A stretch of 64,000 bases of DNA from positions 1,488,001-1,552,000 of the forward strand of contig OZ243123.1 in assembly GCA_965212505.1 (NCBI GenBank). Direction: 5' to 3'. Origin of the DNA: JAHEKO01 sp965212505. Its GTDB lineage: Bacteria; Acidobacteriota; Thermoanaerobaculia; Multivoradales; JAHEKO01. A program made the translations under genes and the position numbers. Below the pieces are notes generated by a model. That model saw only the letters and a list, made by a program, of their open reading frames with translations, was not told the DNA's origin and searched no databases. Positions 45,426 through 54,726 of the stretch are shown in pieces (within the stretch, counting starts at the first letter, position 1; each line of letters begins with the position of its first letter).

Positions 45426-47495
45426 TCAGCCGACGCTTCGTCGAAGGGCGAACGCAGTCGCCACGAGCATCAGTGCTCCGAAAAGAGCGCTCGTTGCGCG
45501 GAAGCGCCGGTCCTGACGTTGGAGCTCGTTGAGTAGCAGGGACGAGAGGAGGTGGTACCTCACCGATCGCGGCGTGCCCTGCTCGTCGTAGGACGCAAGC
45601 TCTGGCAGGATCTCGGCGACCTCTTCGGCGATCAGCCCGAACTGGACCGGCTTTTCGCCGTCGGCCGTCGCGTTCTTGTAGCGGAACGTCACCGGCCTCA
45701 GCCGCAACAGCGCCTCCGACGCCGTGGCCATGTCGTGGATGTCTTCCTTGTGGCGCCGCGAGGAGACCATCGTCCCGAGGGTTCCGTCGGCGGCCACGAG
45801 CACGGCGTCGCCAGAAGGCGCGGTCCGCCCAGAAATGCCGTGAATGATGGCCTTGTCGAGCTCCTTGGAACCCGTACCGGTGCCGCCGCCGATCCGCAGG
45901 GTGTTCGACTCGCTTCCGGCTCCCGGGCCGCCGATGACGATGTTGTTGGAGCCGTCCGTGAAGAGTCCAGCGTTCTCGCCGATCGCGATGTTCTGAACGC
46001 CCGATACGTTGTTGGCCAGGGCCTCCTGGCCGACGGCGACGTTGCGAGCGCCGCTCACGTTGTCCTCCATAGAGAGGGTGCCGATAGCCGTGTTGTCCGA
46101 GCCGGTCGTGTTCGCGTAGAGGGCGTTTTGCCCGAGCGCGCTGTTACCGCTCCCCGTCGTGTTGACGAGGATTGCAGACCGCCCCACGGCACTGTTCATA
46201 GAACCCGTCAGGTTCCCCTTGAGCGCACTCTGTCCGACCGCTGTGTTCATGACCCCCTCGGTGTTGAGCTGTAGGCTGCCGTTGCCGAGCGCAGTGTTGT
46301 TGTTGCCGGTGATGTTCTGCTTGAGAGCGGCCTCGCCGACGGCGGTGTTCGCCTCGCCTTCGGTGTTCGCGTACAGGGCGTCTTCACCGAGTCCTGTGTT
46401 CAGGCGCCCGATGGTGTTCGAAGAGAGTGCGTTGTGGCCGAACGCGGAGTTTTGGTCGCCGGTCGTGTTGGCGCGAAGCGCTCTCGAGCCGACGGCCGTG
46501 TTGAAGCTGGCGTCGTTGAAGAGGAGCGCGTGGTAGCCCGCCGCCGTGTTGTCGTTCGCCGCCGTGGCCGAGTAGGCCGCACCCGAGCCCACCGCGGTGT
46601 TCCGTGACCCCGACGTGTTGAATCGCAGCGCCTTCTCTCCGAGACCGGTGTTGAGGCTCCCGGTGTTGGTGGCGCGCAGCGCGTCGAAGCCGACGGCCGT
46701 ATTCGCGAATCCTGTCGTGTTCGCCGCTGCGTTCTCTCCGAGCCCCGTGTTGTTGCTGCCGTCGGTCCACAGAAGAACGGCTCCGTCTTTGAAGATGTCG
46801 CTGGCCGAGCCGAGCTGGATCTGATCCTCGACGGTCAGTGACGGGGAGGCGCTGAGGATCGGTGCGAAGCCTGGCTGCAGAGCGCCCGGGTGGGCGGAGT
46901 CTACGCTCGGTCGAGCTTCCGGTGCCGGGCCCGTGGCTCGTTGCCTGCCCGAGTCTACGGGCAACACCTGGGCGGCCCTTGGCTCCGTGCTCCCGTCGTC
47001 GTTGGCGGAATCCTGGAGCGCCTCCGCCTGGGGAGCGCTCGTCTCTCGATACCGGGCCAGAACCGACAGAGCGTCATCTACTTCGGCGGCAGACGGCGCG
47101 GCCGCAACCTCGAAGAGTCTGGCGGATGACCACTCTCCTTGGGTTCCGATCGACCAAGCGTAGCGTCCGCCGGGCTCGAGGCAGAGCCCCAAGGAGGGGG
47201 TCCAACCCTGGGCCGCGCCGGGGAGCGTCTGCTGTACGACCAACTCGGGCGCACGGGCCATTTCGCCGTCAAGGACTCGGTAGACCACCAGTTCGAGCAC
47301 CTCGATGCCCTCGACGGCGGTCCAGTGAAACGTCGGGCAGCGGCCGGAGACCGCCGTGATTCCCGCCTCACTGCCGGGTGAGACAGGCTGCGGCACGGCT
47401 GCGACTCCCGCCGCCGCCGTTGCCAAACTCAATACCGTCGTGAGAAGCCAAGCCTTCGGCCAGATTCTGATCCATCTCCACGTTCCCTCTCGCAT
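45426..47495 (-). CDS. secreted repeat (YadA-head-like) protein with C-terminal S74 self-cleaving chaperone domain
   Basis: 689 residues from ATG 47495, with AGGAGG upstream; the in-frame GTG at 47498 is less well placed. A signal peptide (WPKAWLLTTVLSLATAAAGVAA) is followed by a fibronectin-like beta domain to ~130, a low-complexity linker to ~215, and about 16 copies of a 17-residue repeat of NTAVGxxALxxNTTGxx type (about 248-530). The C-terminal part has SSRRHKEDIHDM (Ser579-580, Lys584), the catalytic signature of the S74 intramolecular chaperone, then a coiled coil and a terminal hydrophobic helix. S74 domains trimerise beta-helical fibres and then cleave themselves off. Probably a trimeric surface fibre or adhesin, upstream of the ECF sigma pair. 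Confidence 0.78.
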   Translation of the reverse strand: MREGTWRWIRIWPKAWLLTTVLSLATAAAGVAAVPQPVSPGSEAGITAVSGRCPTFHWTAVEGIEVLELVVYRVLDGEMARAPELVVQQTLPGAAQGWTPSLGLCLEPGGRYAWSIGTQGEWSSARLFEVAAAPSAAEVDDALSVLARYRETSAPQAEALQDSANDDGSTEPRAAQVLPVDSGRQRATGPAPEARPSVDSAHPGALQPGFAPILSASPSLTVEDQIQLGSASDIFKDGAVLLWTDGSNNTGLGENAAANTTGFANTAVGFDALRATNTGSLNTGLGEKALRFNTSGSRNTAVGSGAAYSATAANDNTAAGYHALLFNDASFNTAVGSRALRANTTGDQNSAFGHNALSSNTIGRLNTGLGEDALYANTEGEANTAVGEAALKQNITGNNNTALGNGSLQLNTEGVMNTAVGQSALKGNLTGSMNSAVGRSAILVNTTGSGNSALGQNALYANTTGSDNTAIGTLSMEDNVSGARNVAVGQEALANNVSGVQNIAIGENAGLFTDGSNNIVIGGPGAGSESNTLRIGGGTGTGSKELDKAIIHGISGRTAPSGDAVLVAADGTLGTMVSSRRHKEDIHDMATASEALLRLRPVTFRYKNATADGEKPVQFGLIAEEVAEILPELASYDEQGTPRSVRYHLLSSLLLNELQRQDRRFRATSALFGALMLVATAFALRRSVG
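45909..46754 (-). repeat. tandem 51-bp protein repeat array in the S74 surface protein
   Basis: About 16 diverged units of 17 codons, consensus N-T/S-A-V/L-G-x-x-A-L-x-x-N-T-T/S-G-x-x, as in left-handed beta-roll heads of trimeric adhesins. The units differ enough in DNA sequence to suggest an old, stable array rather than a recent expansion. Confidence 0.85.
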
Positions 47496-47665
47496 CACTA
47501 CCTCCTGGTTGGGGTTGGTCTATACCCCTTTCCACGGAGAAGCCCGAAAAACTGTGCCATTCGATTTGGGTGAGTAGCGGGTCGGAGGTGCGCCTTGTGG
47601 ACTGCGGAACAGACATGCTCTCCGTTTCCGTCGACCATGGAGTGGGATCGACTCACGGAGTCACA

Positions 47666-48067
47666 ATGAATCTGTTCGGCAGTCTGTTCAACCCCAGCGA
47701 CCCGATGATCGCCCTTGCGAAATCGGGTGATCCGAGTCGCTTCGTCGAGTGGTTCCGAACCGCCCAGGTCTTCGTGGTCTTCCGCGACTCCGAGCCCGAG
47801 CCGATTGGTGACAACGAGGGTGCCTTTACCTACGGCCCCGAGGGCGACGAGCTGCTTCCCGTGTTCAGCACCGAAGCCGCCGCCCAGGCGTTTGTCGATC
47901 GCTACGCGGACCTGGTGCAGCGCGCCATCCCACTCGTGGCCCGCTCTCTCGAGGGGACGGCGTTGGCGCCGATCCTGGCGGGTCGCCGCCTCGGGGTTGT
48001 GCTCAACCCGTTGACGGACGAGGAGTACGAGGTCTCGCGCGAGTTCGTCGCCGAGCTGAACGCCTAG
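47666..48067 (+). CDS. small SseB-like soluble protein
   Basis: 133 residues from ATG at 47666, with GGAG seven bases upstream. The middle section, VFVVFRDSEPEPIGDNEGAF followed by LLPVFSTEAAAQAFVDRY, resembles the SseB N-terminal fold (residue set around lpvFts.e.a). No signal peptide or membrane helix. Function unknown; SseB-like proteins are usually small stress- or enhancer-type factors with no defined enzyme activity. Its stop is shared in CTAG (48064-48067) with the convergent antiporter gene. Confidence 0.6.
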   Translation: MNLFGSLFNPSDPMIALAKSGDPSRFVEWFRTAQVFVVFRDSEPEPIGDNEGAFTYGPEGDELLPVFSTEAAAQAFVDRYADLVQRAIPLVARSLEGTALAPILAGRRLGVVLNPLTDEEYEVSREFVAELNA

Positions 48068-49446
48068 CGGCCGCGATCGGTGTACCGGCCCCAGCCGGTC
48101 ACGATCGCGAACAGAACTATCGCGAGCAGGGCCCACGAGTGGAAGTTCGCGAAGCCGGCCTGAAGCGCCGAGAGCCTGGGCATGCCGGAGTCACCGGCGG
48201 AGAGGCTCGCCGCGAGAATCGTGGGAATGCAGTAGGGCAGCAGGAACGGCCAGGTACAGACGGTGATGTCGAGCAGGTTCGCCCGCCGTGTCGCGGGTAG
48301 CTCCGCGCGCTCACCCGCTCGTCGGGTGAAGTCGCCCGCCGCGAGAATCGCCACGGTCGAATGGGTGGTTAGGAGCGCTGCGGCCGAGACCGTGCCGAAG
48401 GTCCAAAGCTCCACTGACCGGGCGGTGGAGGCTCGCGCCTCGGCGCGCTCCACGAGCCGGTCGATGAGCCCGGTCGCTTCGAGGCCGCCGACCAGCCCCA
48501 TGAGCAGGATGGTGAAGACCGAAACGCCGATGCCCCGCTCGAGGCCACTCACGATCAGCCCGCGGGCGCCGAAGTTGTCGGCGTCGACGAAGAAGACGTC
48601 ACTCCACGCGAAGAGACCCAACGCGAGGCCCAGGACGATGGCGGCGACGATGCCGAAGAGGAGTCCTTCGAGCAGGTGTCGCTTGGCCAGAAGGAGGCCA
48701 ATCACAAACGCCGGGACGAGGAGCATGGGGAGTCCGTGAGGCGATGCCCCCTCGGCCAACGCCGCGCCTTCGACAGCGCTCGAGGCGCCGAGGGCGGTGT
48801 AGAGGACCAGGGCGATCAGCGCCGCCGGGATCGCGTAGCGCATGCGTGATCGGACGACGTCGCCGATCTCGGCTCCCTGGGTGGAGGCCGAGGCGATCGT
48901 GGTGTCGGAGACCGGGGAGATGTTGTCGCCGAAGGTGGCACCGCCGAGAATTGCGCCCATCAGAATCGCCGGATCGCTCCCGAGCGGTCCGCCGGCCGGG
49001 TAGAGGAGCGGGGCACAGACGATCAGGGTTCCGAGACTGGTGCCCGTGGAGGTCGAAACGAGGCAGCAGACGAGAAAGGCCGCCGCGGCGTAGCCGCCAC
49101 CGGAAACGCCCAGGGAGCCGGCCAGCCAGACCAGCGCTTCGACAAAGCCGCTCGCGTTCATGAGCGTCCCCAACACTCCGGCGAGCAGCCAGGCGAGGAT
49201 CATCAGGGCCACGATCTTGCGGGCCATGCCGTTGACGGCGGCGTCGGCGTAGCGACGCCGGTCGCGTGCGAGGAGGACGCCCAGAGCCAGAGCGGCGACC
49301 AGAATCGGCCAGAAGCCGCGTTCGTCCGGGGCTCCGGAGAGGCCCAGCCAGATGACACCGGCGAAGAACAGCACAAACGGCGCCAGCGCGCCGGTGAGGC
49401 CGCCGTGGAACGTGAGAGGAGACGAGTCGGTCGCGGTGGACGCCAT
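48064..49446 (-). CDS. nhaC: NhaC-family Na+/H+ antiporter
   Basis: 460 residues with about 11-12 membrane helices. The NhaC-type core ILGGATFGDNISPVSDTTIAS lies near 170-190, and the second repeat has GLVGGLEATGLIDRL near 315 and LTTHSTVAILAAGDF near 358. It exchanges sodium (or a related cation/organic-acid pair, since some members act as malate/lactate antiporters) for protons across the inner membrane. It has no evident partner genes. Signal sequences are absent, as expected for a polytopic protein. Confidence 0.85.
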   Translation of the reverse strand: MASTATDSSPLTFHGGLTGALAPFVLFFAGVIWLGLSGAPDERGFWPILVAALALGVLLARDRRRYADAAVNGMARKIVALMILAWLLAGVLGTLMNASGFVEALVWLAGSLGVSGGGYAAAAFLVCCLVSTSTGTSLGTLIVCAPLLYPAGGPLGSDPAILMGAILGGATFGDNISPVSDTTIASASTQGAEIGDVVRSRMRYAIPAALIALVLYTALGASSAVEGAALAEGASPHGLPMLLVPAFVIGLLLAKRHLLEGLLFGIVAAIVLGLALGLFAWSDVFFVDADNFGARGLIVSGLERGIGVSVFTILLMGLVGGLEATGLIDRLVERAEARASTARSVELWTFGTVSAAALLTTHSTVAILAAGDFTRRAGERAELPATRRANLLDITVCTWPFLLPYCIPTILAASLSAGDSGMPRLSALQAGFANFHSWALLAIVLFAIVTGWGRYTDRGR

Positions 49447-49500
49447 GCGGAGGGTCGCGGCAGCGTACCAAAACCGGGTAGCCTGGGTTCGGGAGGTTCC

Positions 49501-49857
49501 ATGTCTGCGAACGACGACACGTTCTGGCTCTACGACCTACGCGTCGAGGTCGTGGCGACCGATCGGCCGATGATCTGCAATCACCAGGAGGGCGAGTACT
49601 TCGAGCTCTCGGGCGAGAATCTGTTGCTGCCACCCGGTCAGACCTTCCCGATCTACCCGCTGGCGGCGCTCCTGCCGCTCTTGCCCGCGAAGCAACGAGA
49701 GACCGCCCCGACCGACTGGATGACGACCGACATGGAGGTCGCCTGCCCGGATCCGCTCTGCGGCGGCCGGTTCCGGATTCGACGAATCGGGCGCACCGAG
49801 TTTCGGCACGGAGACGTGACCGCCGTGCCGCTACCCGGCGCCGAAGGCGACGAGTGA
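49501..49857 (+). CDS. TIGR04076-family protein
   Basis: 118 residues from ATG 49501 (GGGAGG upstream). The pattern FWLYDLRVEVVATDRPMIC at the start, YPLAALLPLLPAKQRET near 60-80, DWMTTDMEVACPDP near 85 and RFRIRRIGRTEF is that of the TIGR04076 group, small proteins of unknown function with conserved cysteines, often near redox genes. The gene ends with GTGA overlap (49854-49857) with the aldo-keto reductase start, so the two are translationally coupled and may act together. Confidence 0.8.
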   Translation: MSANDDTFWLYDLRVEVVATDRPMICNHQEGEYFELSGENLLLPPGQTFPIYPLAALLPLLPAKQRETAPTDWMTTDMEVACPDPLCGGRFRIRRIGRTEFRHGDVTAVPLPGAEGDE

Positions 49858-50918
49858 GCGGTTCGGTCGAGCGCGTCGAGCTGGCGCCGGGCTACTCAGC
49901 GGCAAGGGTGGTCAACGGCTGCTGGCAGCTGTCGGCCGGCCATCGCGAGGCCGCTCTCGACGCTGGGGATGTCGTTGACGGTTGGCTGCGGCTAGCCGAC
50001 GCCGGCTTCACGAGCTTCGACTGCGCCGACATCTATACCGGGGTGGAGGAGTTGCTCGGTCGCTTTCTCGGCGCCTGGCGCGCCCGTGGCGGCGATCCGG
50101 GGGCGATCCAGATTCACACGAAGTACGTTCCCGACGCGGACGAGCTCGCGGGCCTGACCAAGGCTCGGGTCGAGGCAATCGTCGACCGGTCGCTCACACG
50201 GCTCGGCGTCGAGCGCCTCGATCTGGTCCAGTTCGCATGGTGGAACTACTCCGTGCCGGGTTGGGTGGAAGCGGCGTTCTGGCTCGAAGAGCTACGCCAG
50301 GCCGGCAAGATCCGACATCTCGGGGCGACCAATTTCGACGTTCCCCGACTGCGCGACATTCTCGACGCGGGAGTCGACCTGGTCGCTCACCAGGTGCAGT
50401 ATTCGCTGCTCGATCGGCGGCCAGAGAACGGGATGGCGGCTCTCTGCGGCGAACGGGGGGTGCAGCTGGTGACCTACGGGTCGCTCGGCGGCGGATTCCT
50501 GTCGGAGCGCTGGCTGGGTGCCGAGGAGAGCCGCGCACTCGACAACCGATCGCTGGTCAAGTACCGCCTCATCGTCGAGGAGTTCGGCGGTTGGAAGCTT
50601 TACCAGAGTCTCCTCCGCGAGCTCGATCGTATCGCGGGGATTCGCGGTGCGACCATGGCATCCGTTGCGACTCGGTGGGTCCTCGGCCGGCCCGGTGTCG
50701 GCTCGGTCATCGTCGGTGCACGCGACGACCGCCACCTAGAGGAGAACCGCGCGCTGGGCAGCCTGCGGTTGACGCCCGACGACCTCGAGGCGCTGAACTC
50801 CCTGCTCGCGCAGAGTCGCGGACCGGCGGGCGACACGTTCGATCTCGAGCGTGATCCCGAAGGACCGCACTCCGCGATCATGTGGAAGAACCTCAATCGC
50901 GGCGGGGCGGCGCGCTAG
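49854..50918 (+). CDS. aldo/keto-reductase-fold protein with altered catalytic tetrad
   Basis: 354 residues, starting at GTG 49854 inside the upstream gene end. The (beta/alpha)8 pattern of the family is clear: FDCADIYTG near 57 (catalytic Asp and Tyr), IHTKYVPDA near 87 (Lys), GATNFDVPRL near 157, and the NADPH-binding tail SVIVGARDDRHLEEN near 285. The position normally occupied by His (consensus LxxxHW) reads LVQFAWW near 125, so His appears replaced by Ala. It may be a reductase with altered chemistry or a non-catalytic member. The stop TAG overlaps the -10-like TAGAAT of the next gene. Confidence 0.82.
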   Translation: MSGSVERVELAPGYSAARVVNGCWQLSAGHREAALDAGDVVDGWLRLADAGFTSFDCADIYTGVEELLGRFLGAWRARGGDPGAIQIHTKYVPDADELAGLTKARVEAIVDRSLTRLGVERLDLVQFAWWNYSVPGWVEAAFWLEELRQAGKIRHLGATNFDVPRLRDILDAGVDLVAHQVQYSLLDRRPENGMAALCGERGVQLVTYGSLGGGFLSERWLGAEESRALDNRSLVKYRLIVEEFGGWKLYQSLLRELDRIAGIRGATMASVATRWVLGRPGVGSVIVGARDDRHLEENRALGSLRLTPDDLEALNSLLAQSRGPAGDTFDLERDPEGPHSAIMWKNLNRGGAAR

Positions 50919-50921
50919 AAT
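50916..50921 (+). promoter_or_regulatory. TAGAAT -10-like box, near-leaderless start of the DUF885 gene
   Basis: TAGAAT ends nine bases before the ATG at 50931 and overlaps the TAG stop of the aldo-keto reductase gene. The nine-base gap equals that of the purine permease and Ku genes. Confidence 0.55.
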
Positions 50922-50930
50922 CTTCCGCGC

Positions 50931-52700
50931 ATGCAACCCAGCAGACTTCTACTCGTCACACCGTTGGTCGCTTTGGTCTTCGGTGCCTGCGGCCAGCGTG
51001 CCACGACTTCGGACGCTGCGGCGACGCTAGATCCCACGATCGTCGAGGAATACCTCGATACCTACTTCGAGACCTTCCCGACGCGAGCGACCGCTGCCGG
51101 TCGGCATGAGTTCGACGGCATGTTGGGCGATCTCGGTGAAGAGGGGCGGAGCGCGTGGCTGGACTACAACCGGGACGTCCTCGAGCGCATCGAGCGGGCC
51201 GGGAGTTCCGGAGACGTTGAGCTCGATCGGGACCTCGAACTTCTGCGTCGGCAGGCGCAGCGGCAGATCATGGACTACGACGTGCTCGACCGGCCCCGGA
51301 GCAATCCCCTCTACTGGACCGGCATCCTCGGCAACGCGACGGTCTTTCTGCTGGTCCGAGACGACCAGCCGCTCGAAACGAGGCTCGCTCGTGCGATCGA
51401 ACGCGCCGAAGCGATTCCCCGCCTGGTCGATCAGGCGTTGGAGGCACTCGCGGGCTCGGCCCCGAAGATGGCGCGGGAACACAGCGAGATGGCGGCTCGA
51501 CAGGCACGGGGCACTGCTCTTTTCTATCGCGACGGCTTTGCGGGAGCCGCGGGCGACGAGGTCGCGTTGCGCGAGTCGATGACCGCTGTGGGCGGGCCTG
51601 CGGCCGAAGCGCTGGACCGGCTCGCCGACTTCCTCGAAGAGTTGTGCTCGAAGGCCGCCGGCTCTCCGCGGCTCGGCGACCACTACGCCGAGCGCTTTCG
51701 GATCGTGACCGGTATCGAAACGCCCGTCGAGGGGGTGCTGCGCCAGGCGATGACGGCGCTCGAAGAGAAGCGGCGCGAAGTTGCCGACTATGGTCGCGAG
51801 GTCTGGGCGGAGGTGCTCCCGGGCGAGTCGATGCCCGGCGAGGACAGCGCGCTAGTTCGCCGCCTGTTCCAGCGGGTGGGAGATGACGGCGCCGCGACCA
51901 TCGAGGAGTACGTCGCCGACTTCAAGAGCCTGACCGAAGCCTCGGTCGACTTCGTGCGCGAGACCGACCTGGTGACCCTGCCCGAGCCGCTCACCCTGAT
52001 CATCGACCGCTCTCCGGACTATTTTGTCGGGGCGAGCGTCGGCGGCGTCTATCCGGCGGGCCCGTACGCGCCTCAAGATGCGAAGACGCTGCTCTTCGCG
52101 CCGACGCCGCCGGACAGCGCGAGCGACGAGGCGAAACGCGCCTTCTTCCGCGACTTCAATCACAACTTCAACGTGATGATCGTGCCGCACGAGATCATCC
52201 CCGGCCACTACCTGCAGCTCAAGTACGCGGCTCGGCACCCTCGCAAGGTGCGAGCGATCTTCGGCGACGGTGTCTACATCGAGGGCTGGGGCACCTTCTG
52301 CGAGCGGCTCATGCTCGACCAGGGGTGGGGCGACTCGCTCGCCCGGCTCGCCCATCTCAAGAAGCAGCTCGAGAATATCGCTCGAACGATTGTCGATATC
52401 CGGGTGCACACTCAGGGGATGAGCCGCGACGAGGTGCTCGAGTTCGTGCAAGGCGAGGCGCTCCAGGAGGCGCAGTTCGCCAACAACATGTGGCGGCGCG
52501 CGATCACCAGCTCGCCGCAGCTCACCTCGTACTACCTCGGCTACGACCAGGTCCGCGGCCTCTTCGACGACGTGAAAACGGCCCGCGGAGATCAGTTCGA
52601 GATCAAGGAGTTCATGGACGGCATGATGGAAATGGGCCCGGTCCCCGTGCGGCACTATCGCGAACGCATGCTCGGCGGGGGAGCTGGTGGTGAGGGTTAA
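50931..52700 (+). CDS. DUF885-family lipoprotein, putative zinc peptidase/carboxypeptidase
   Basis: 589 residues. The N-terminus is a lipoprotein signal (LLLVTPLVALVFGACG, lipobox Cys near 22). The DUF885 signature PHEIIPGHYLQLKY near residue 415 contains the HExxPGH zinc site, and EGWGTFCERLML near 447 supplies the later Glu region; YFVGASVGGVYPAGPYAP near 365 is also conserved. Members are predicted dipeptidases or carboxypeptidases of the periplasm; the substrate is unknown. The gene overlaps the DUF1499 gene by 14 bases. Confidence 0.83.
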   Translation: MQPSRLLLVTPLVALVFGACGQRATTSDAAATLDPTIVEEYLDTYFETFPTRATAAGRHEFDGMLGDLGEEGRSAWLDYNRDVLERIERAGSSGDVELDRDLELLRRQAQRQIMDYDVLDRPRSNPLYWTGILGNATVFLLVRDDQPLETRLARAIERAEAIPRLVDQALEALAGSAPKMAREHSEMAARQARGTALFYRDGFAGAAGDEVALRESMTAVGGPAAEALDRLADFLEELCSKAAGSPRLGDHYAERFRIVTGIETPVEGVLRQAMTALEEKRREVADYGREVWAEVLPGESMPGEDSALVRRLFQRVGDDGAATIEEYVADFKSLTEASVDFVRETDLVTLPEPLTLIIDRSPDYFVGASVGGVYPAGPYAPQDAKTLLFAPTPPDSASDEAKRAFFRDFNHNFNVMIVPHEIIPGHYLQLKYAARHPRKVRAIFGDGVYIEGWGTFCERLMLDQGWGDSLARLAHLKKQLENIARTIVDIRVHTQGMSRDEVLEFVQGEALQEAQFANNMWRRAITSSPQLTSYYLGYDQVRGLFDDVKTARGDQFEIKEFMDGMMEMGPVPVRHYRERMLGGGAGGEG

Positions 52701-53160
52701 GAAGCTGTTGAGCTGGCTCGTCATCGCCCTGGTGCTCTTCGTGGTGGGTGGTCTCGTCGCGTTGGGCGTGTCGTCCGGTCGTGATCGGCCGGGCGGTTGG
52801 TTGACCGAACGTCTGGGCGCTTGCGCCGATTCGCCCAACTGCGTCAGCAGTCGCGACGACCGTGCCGGTCATCGCGTGGATCCGATTGCGTTCGTCGGGG
52901 ACCCGGACGCCGCGTTTCGACGGGCGGCCGAGGCGGTGGCGGCGTTCGGACGCACCGAGATCGTTCTCGACGAGCCGGGCTACCTGCACGCCGAGTGTCG
53001 AACAGCGATCTTCCGATTTGTCGATGACCTGGAGTTGGAGCTCGATCGCGATCGGGCCGTCATTCACGTGCGGTCGGCGTCGCGCGTCGGCAAGTCCGAT
53101 CTAGGTGCAAACCTGAGCCGCGTCGATCGCCTCAAGGCGGCGATCGACGGTTCCCCGTAG
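52687..53160 (+). CDS. DUF1499-family protein with N-terminal membrane anchor
   Basis: 157 residues; start is one of two consecutive GTG codons (52687/52690), both inside the end of the DUF885 gene. The first 30 residues form a hydrophobic anchor (LLSWLVIALVLFVVGGLVAL). The DUF1499 pattern is ACADSPNCVSSRDD near 45, EPGYLHAECRTAIFRFVDD near 98 and IHVRSASRVGKSDLGANLSRV near 130. The function of this family is unknown. It belongs to the DUF885 transcription unit by overlap. Confidence 0.85.
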   Translation: MVRVKKLLSWLVIALVLFVVGGLVALGVSSGRDRPGGWLTERLGACADSPNCVSSRDDRAGHRVDPIAFVGDPDAAFRRAAEAVAAFGRTEIVLDEPGYLHAECRTAIFRFVDDLELELDRDRAVIHVRSASRVGKSDLGANLSRVDRLKAAIDGSP

Positions 53161-53184
53161 ATCGCCGCGGAGCGGCAACGCCGG

Positions 53185-54726
53185 ATGTGCGTCGTCGAGA
53201 CCCGGTTCGGCAAGCTGCGCGGGAGTCGAGAGGACGGCGTCTCGATCTTTCGCGGGGTGCCGTACGCGCGCGCACCGGTAGGTGTTCGGCGCTTCGCTGA
53301 GCCTGCACCGCCGCGGCCCTGGGGCGGCGTGCGAGAGGCGCTGAGCTTCTCTTCGGTGGCGCCGCAGATGGGCACCGAGGCCGGGCCGATCGGCAAGCTG
53401 ATGCGGGCCGTGCGGGGAGGGATCTCCGAAGACTGCCTCTGTCTCAACGTCTGGACCTCCGAGGTCGGCGGGAGCGACCGTCCGGTGCTCGTCTTCATCC
53501 ACGGCGGCGCGTTCCTGCTCGGGGCGGGTTCGACGTTTCCCTATTCGGGCGTGCGCTTTGCGAAGTCGGGTCTGGTGGTGGTCACGCTCAACTATCGACT
53601 GGGTGCACTCGGGTTCCTCGACCTTCGAGCGGTCGCTCCAGACGGCGGCCCGCCAGCCAACCTCGGACTGCGAGATCAGCTGGCAGCGCTCGAGTGGGTG
53701 CGAGACAACATCGCGGTGTTCGGAGGCGACCCGGACAACGTCACCGTCTACGGAGAGTCGGCAGGTGCCATGAGCATCGGTGCGCTCTTGGGCTGCCGCC
53801 GCCAGGGCCCCTTCCGCCGGGCGATCCTCTCGAGCGGAGCTGCGGCCAGTGTCTCTTCCCCAGCTCAGGCCGAGGCGATGGGGCGGCGCTTCCTCGATCT
53901 CACCGGTGTCGCACCGGGCGACTGGCGCCGCCTCCGCGAGCTGCCGGTGGAGCTCATCCTGCAAGCTCAGCGTCGCGCGATGCGGTTCGACCTCGAGGCG
54001 ATGGAGCATCTGCCGTGGCAGCCTTCGGTCGACGACGACCTGCTACCTCGGCCACCCCTCGACTCCATCTCTGATGGGGCGGCTCGGGACGTCGAGTTGA
54101 TGATTGGAACCAACGCCGAGGAGTGGAGGCTGTTTGCGATCGGCCTGCCGGCTTTGCGTTGGATGAGTCCGAAGGGTCTGCGGACCCGCGTCGTGAAGCT
54201 ACTCGGCGCGACCGGAGGGGACCCGACCCGGGCGGACGAGCTGATCGCCGTTCACGGCGGCCACGGCGCCAGCCGCGAGGCACGTTACCGGGCGTGGATA
54301 TCGCTCCGAACGGAACAGATCTTCCTGCTTCCCGCGGTCCAGCTGGCCGAAGCCCAGGTTGGGCGGGGCGGCGTCGCTCGCTTCTACCGATTCGATTTCC
54401 GCGCGCCGCGTCTCCCCCGAGCCCTCGGCGCCTGCCACGGCTTGGAGCTGGGGCTCGTGTTCGGAACCTGGGGCCACCGCCTCTTCCGCCCGGTCTACGG
54501 AGGTGGCCGTGCGGTCGACCGTCTCTCGGAGCGGATGGGTGGGTTGTGGTCGGAGTTTGCTCGCTCCGGAATACCAACTCTGGGCAACGAGCGGCAATGG
54601 CCGGCCTACTCGTTGCCGGAACGGACGACGGCGGTGCTCGGTACGGTGCCGACCAACGTTCGAGGTCCGGTACTCGAACATCGCTCGATCTGGTCCTCGA
54701 GCACACCGCTCGCTCCCGTCATATAG
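53185..54726 (+). CDS. type-B carboxylesterase
   Basis: 513 residues, normal length for the type-B carboxylesterase/para-nitrobenzyl esterase family. The start ATG (53185) leads straight into the family N-terminus (VVETRFGKLRGSREDGVSIFRGVPYA). Motifs are EDCLCLNVWT near 85, FIHGGAFLLGAG near 105 (oxyanion hole), the nucleophile elbow YGESAGAMS near 190, GTNAEEWRLF near 312 as acid-region and ACHGLELGLVFG near 412 with the catalytic His. No signal peptide, so it is probably cytoplasmic, hydrolysing carboxylic esters. It lies 24 bp after DUF1499. Confidence 0.9.
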   Translation: MCVVETRFGKLRGSREDGVSIFRGVPYARAPVGVRRFAEPAPPRPWGGVREALSFSSVAPQMGTEAGPIGKLMRAVRGGISEDCLCLNVWTSEVGGSDRPVLVFIHGGAFLLGAGSTFPYSGVRFAKSGLVVVTLNYRLGALGFLDLRAVAPDGGPPANLGLRDQLAALEWVRDNIAVFGGDPDNVTVYGESAGAMSIGALLGCRRQGPFRRAILSSGAAASVSSPAQAEAMGRRFLDLTGVAPGDWRRLRELPVELILQAQRRAMRFDLEAMEHLPWQPSVDDDLLPRPPLDSISDGAARDVELMIGTNAEEWRLFAIGLPALRWMSPKGLRTRVVKLLGATGGDPTRADELIAVHGGHGASREARYRAWISLRTEQIFLLPAVQLAEAQVGRGGVARFYRFDFRAPRLPRALGACHGLELGLVFGTWGHRLFRPVYGGGRAVDRLSERMGGLWSEFARSGIPTLGNERQWPAYSLPERTTAVLGTVPTNVRGPVLEHRSIWSSSTPLAPVI

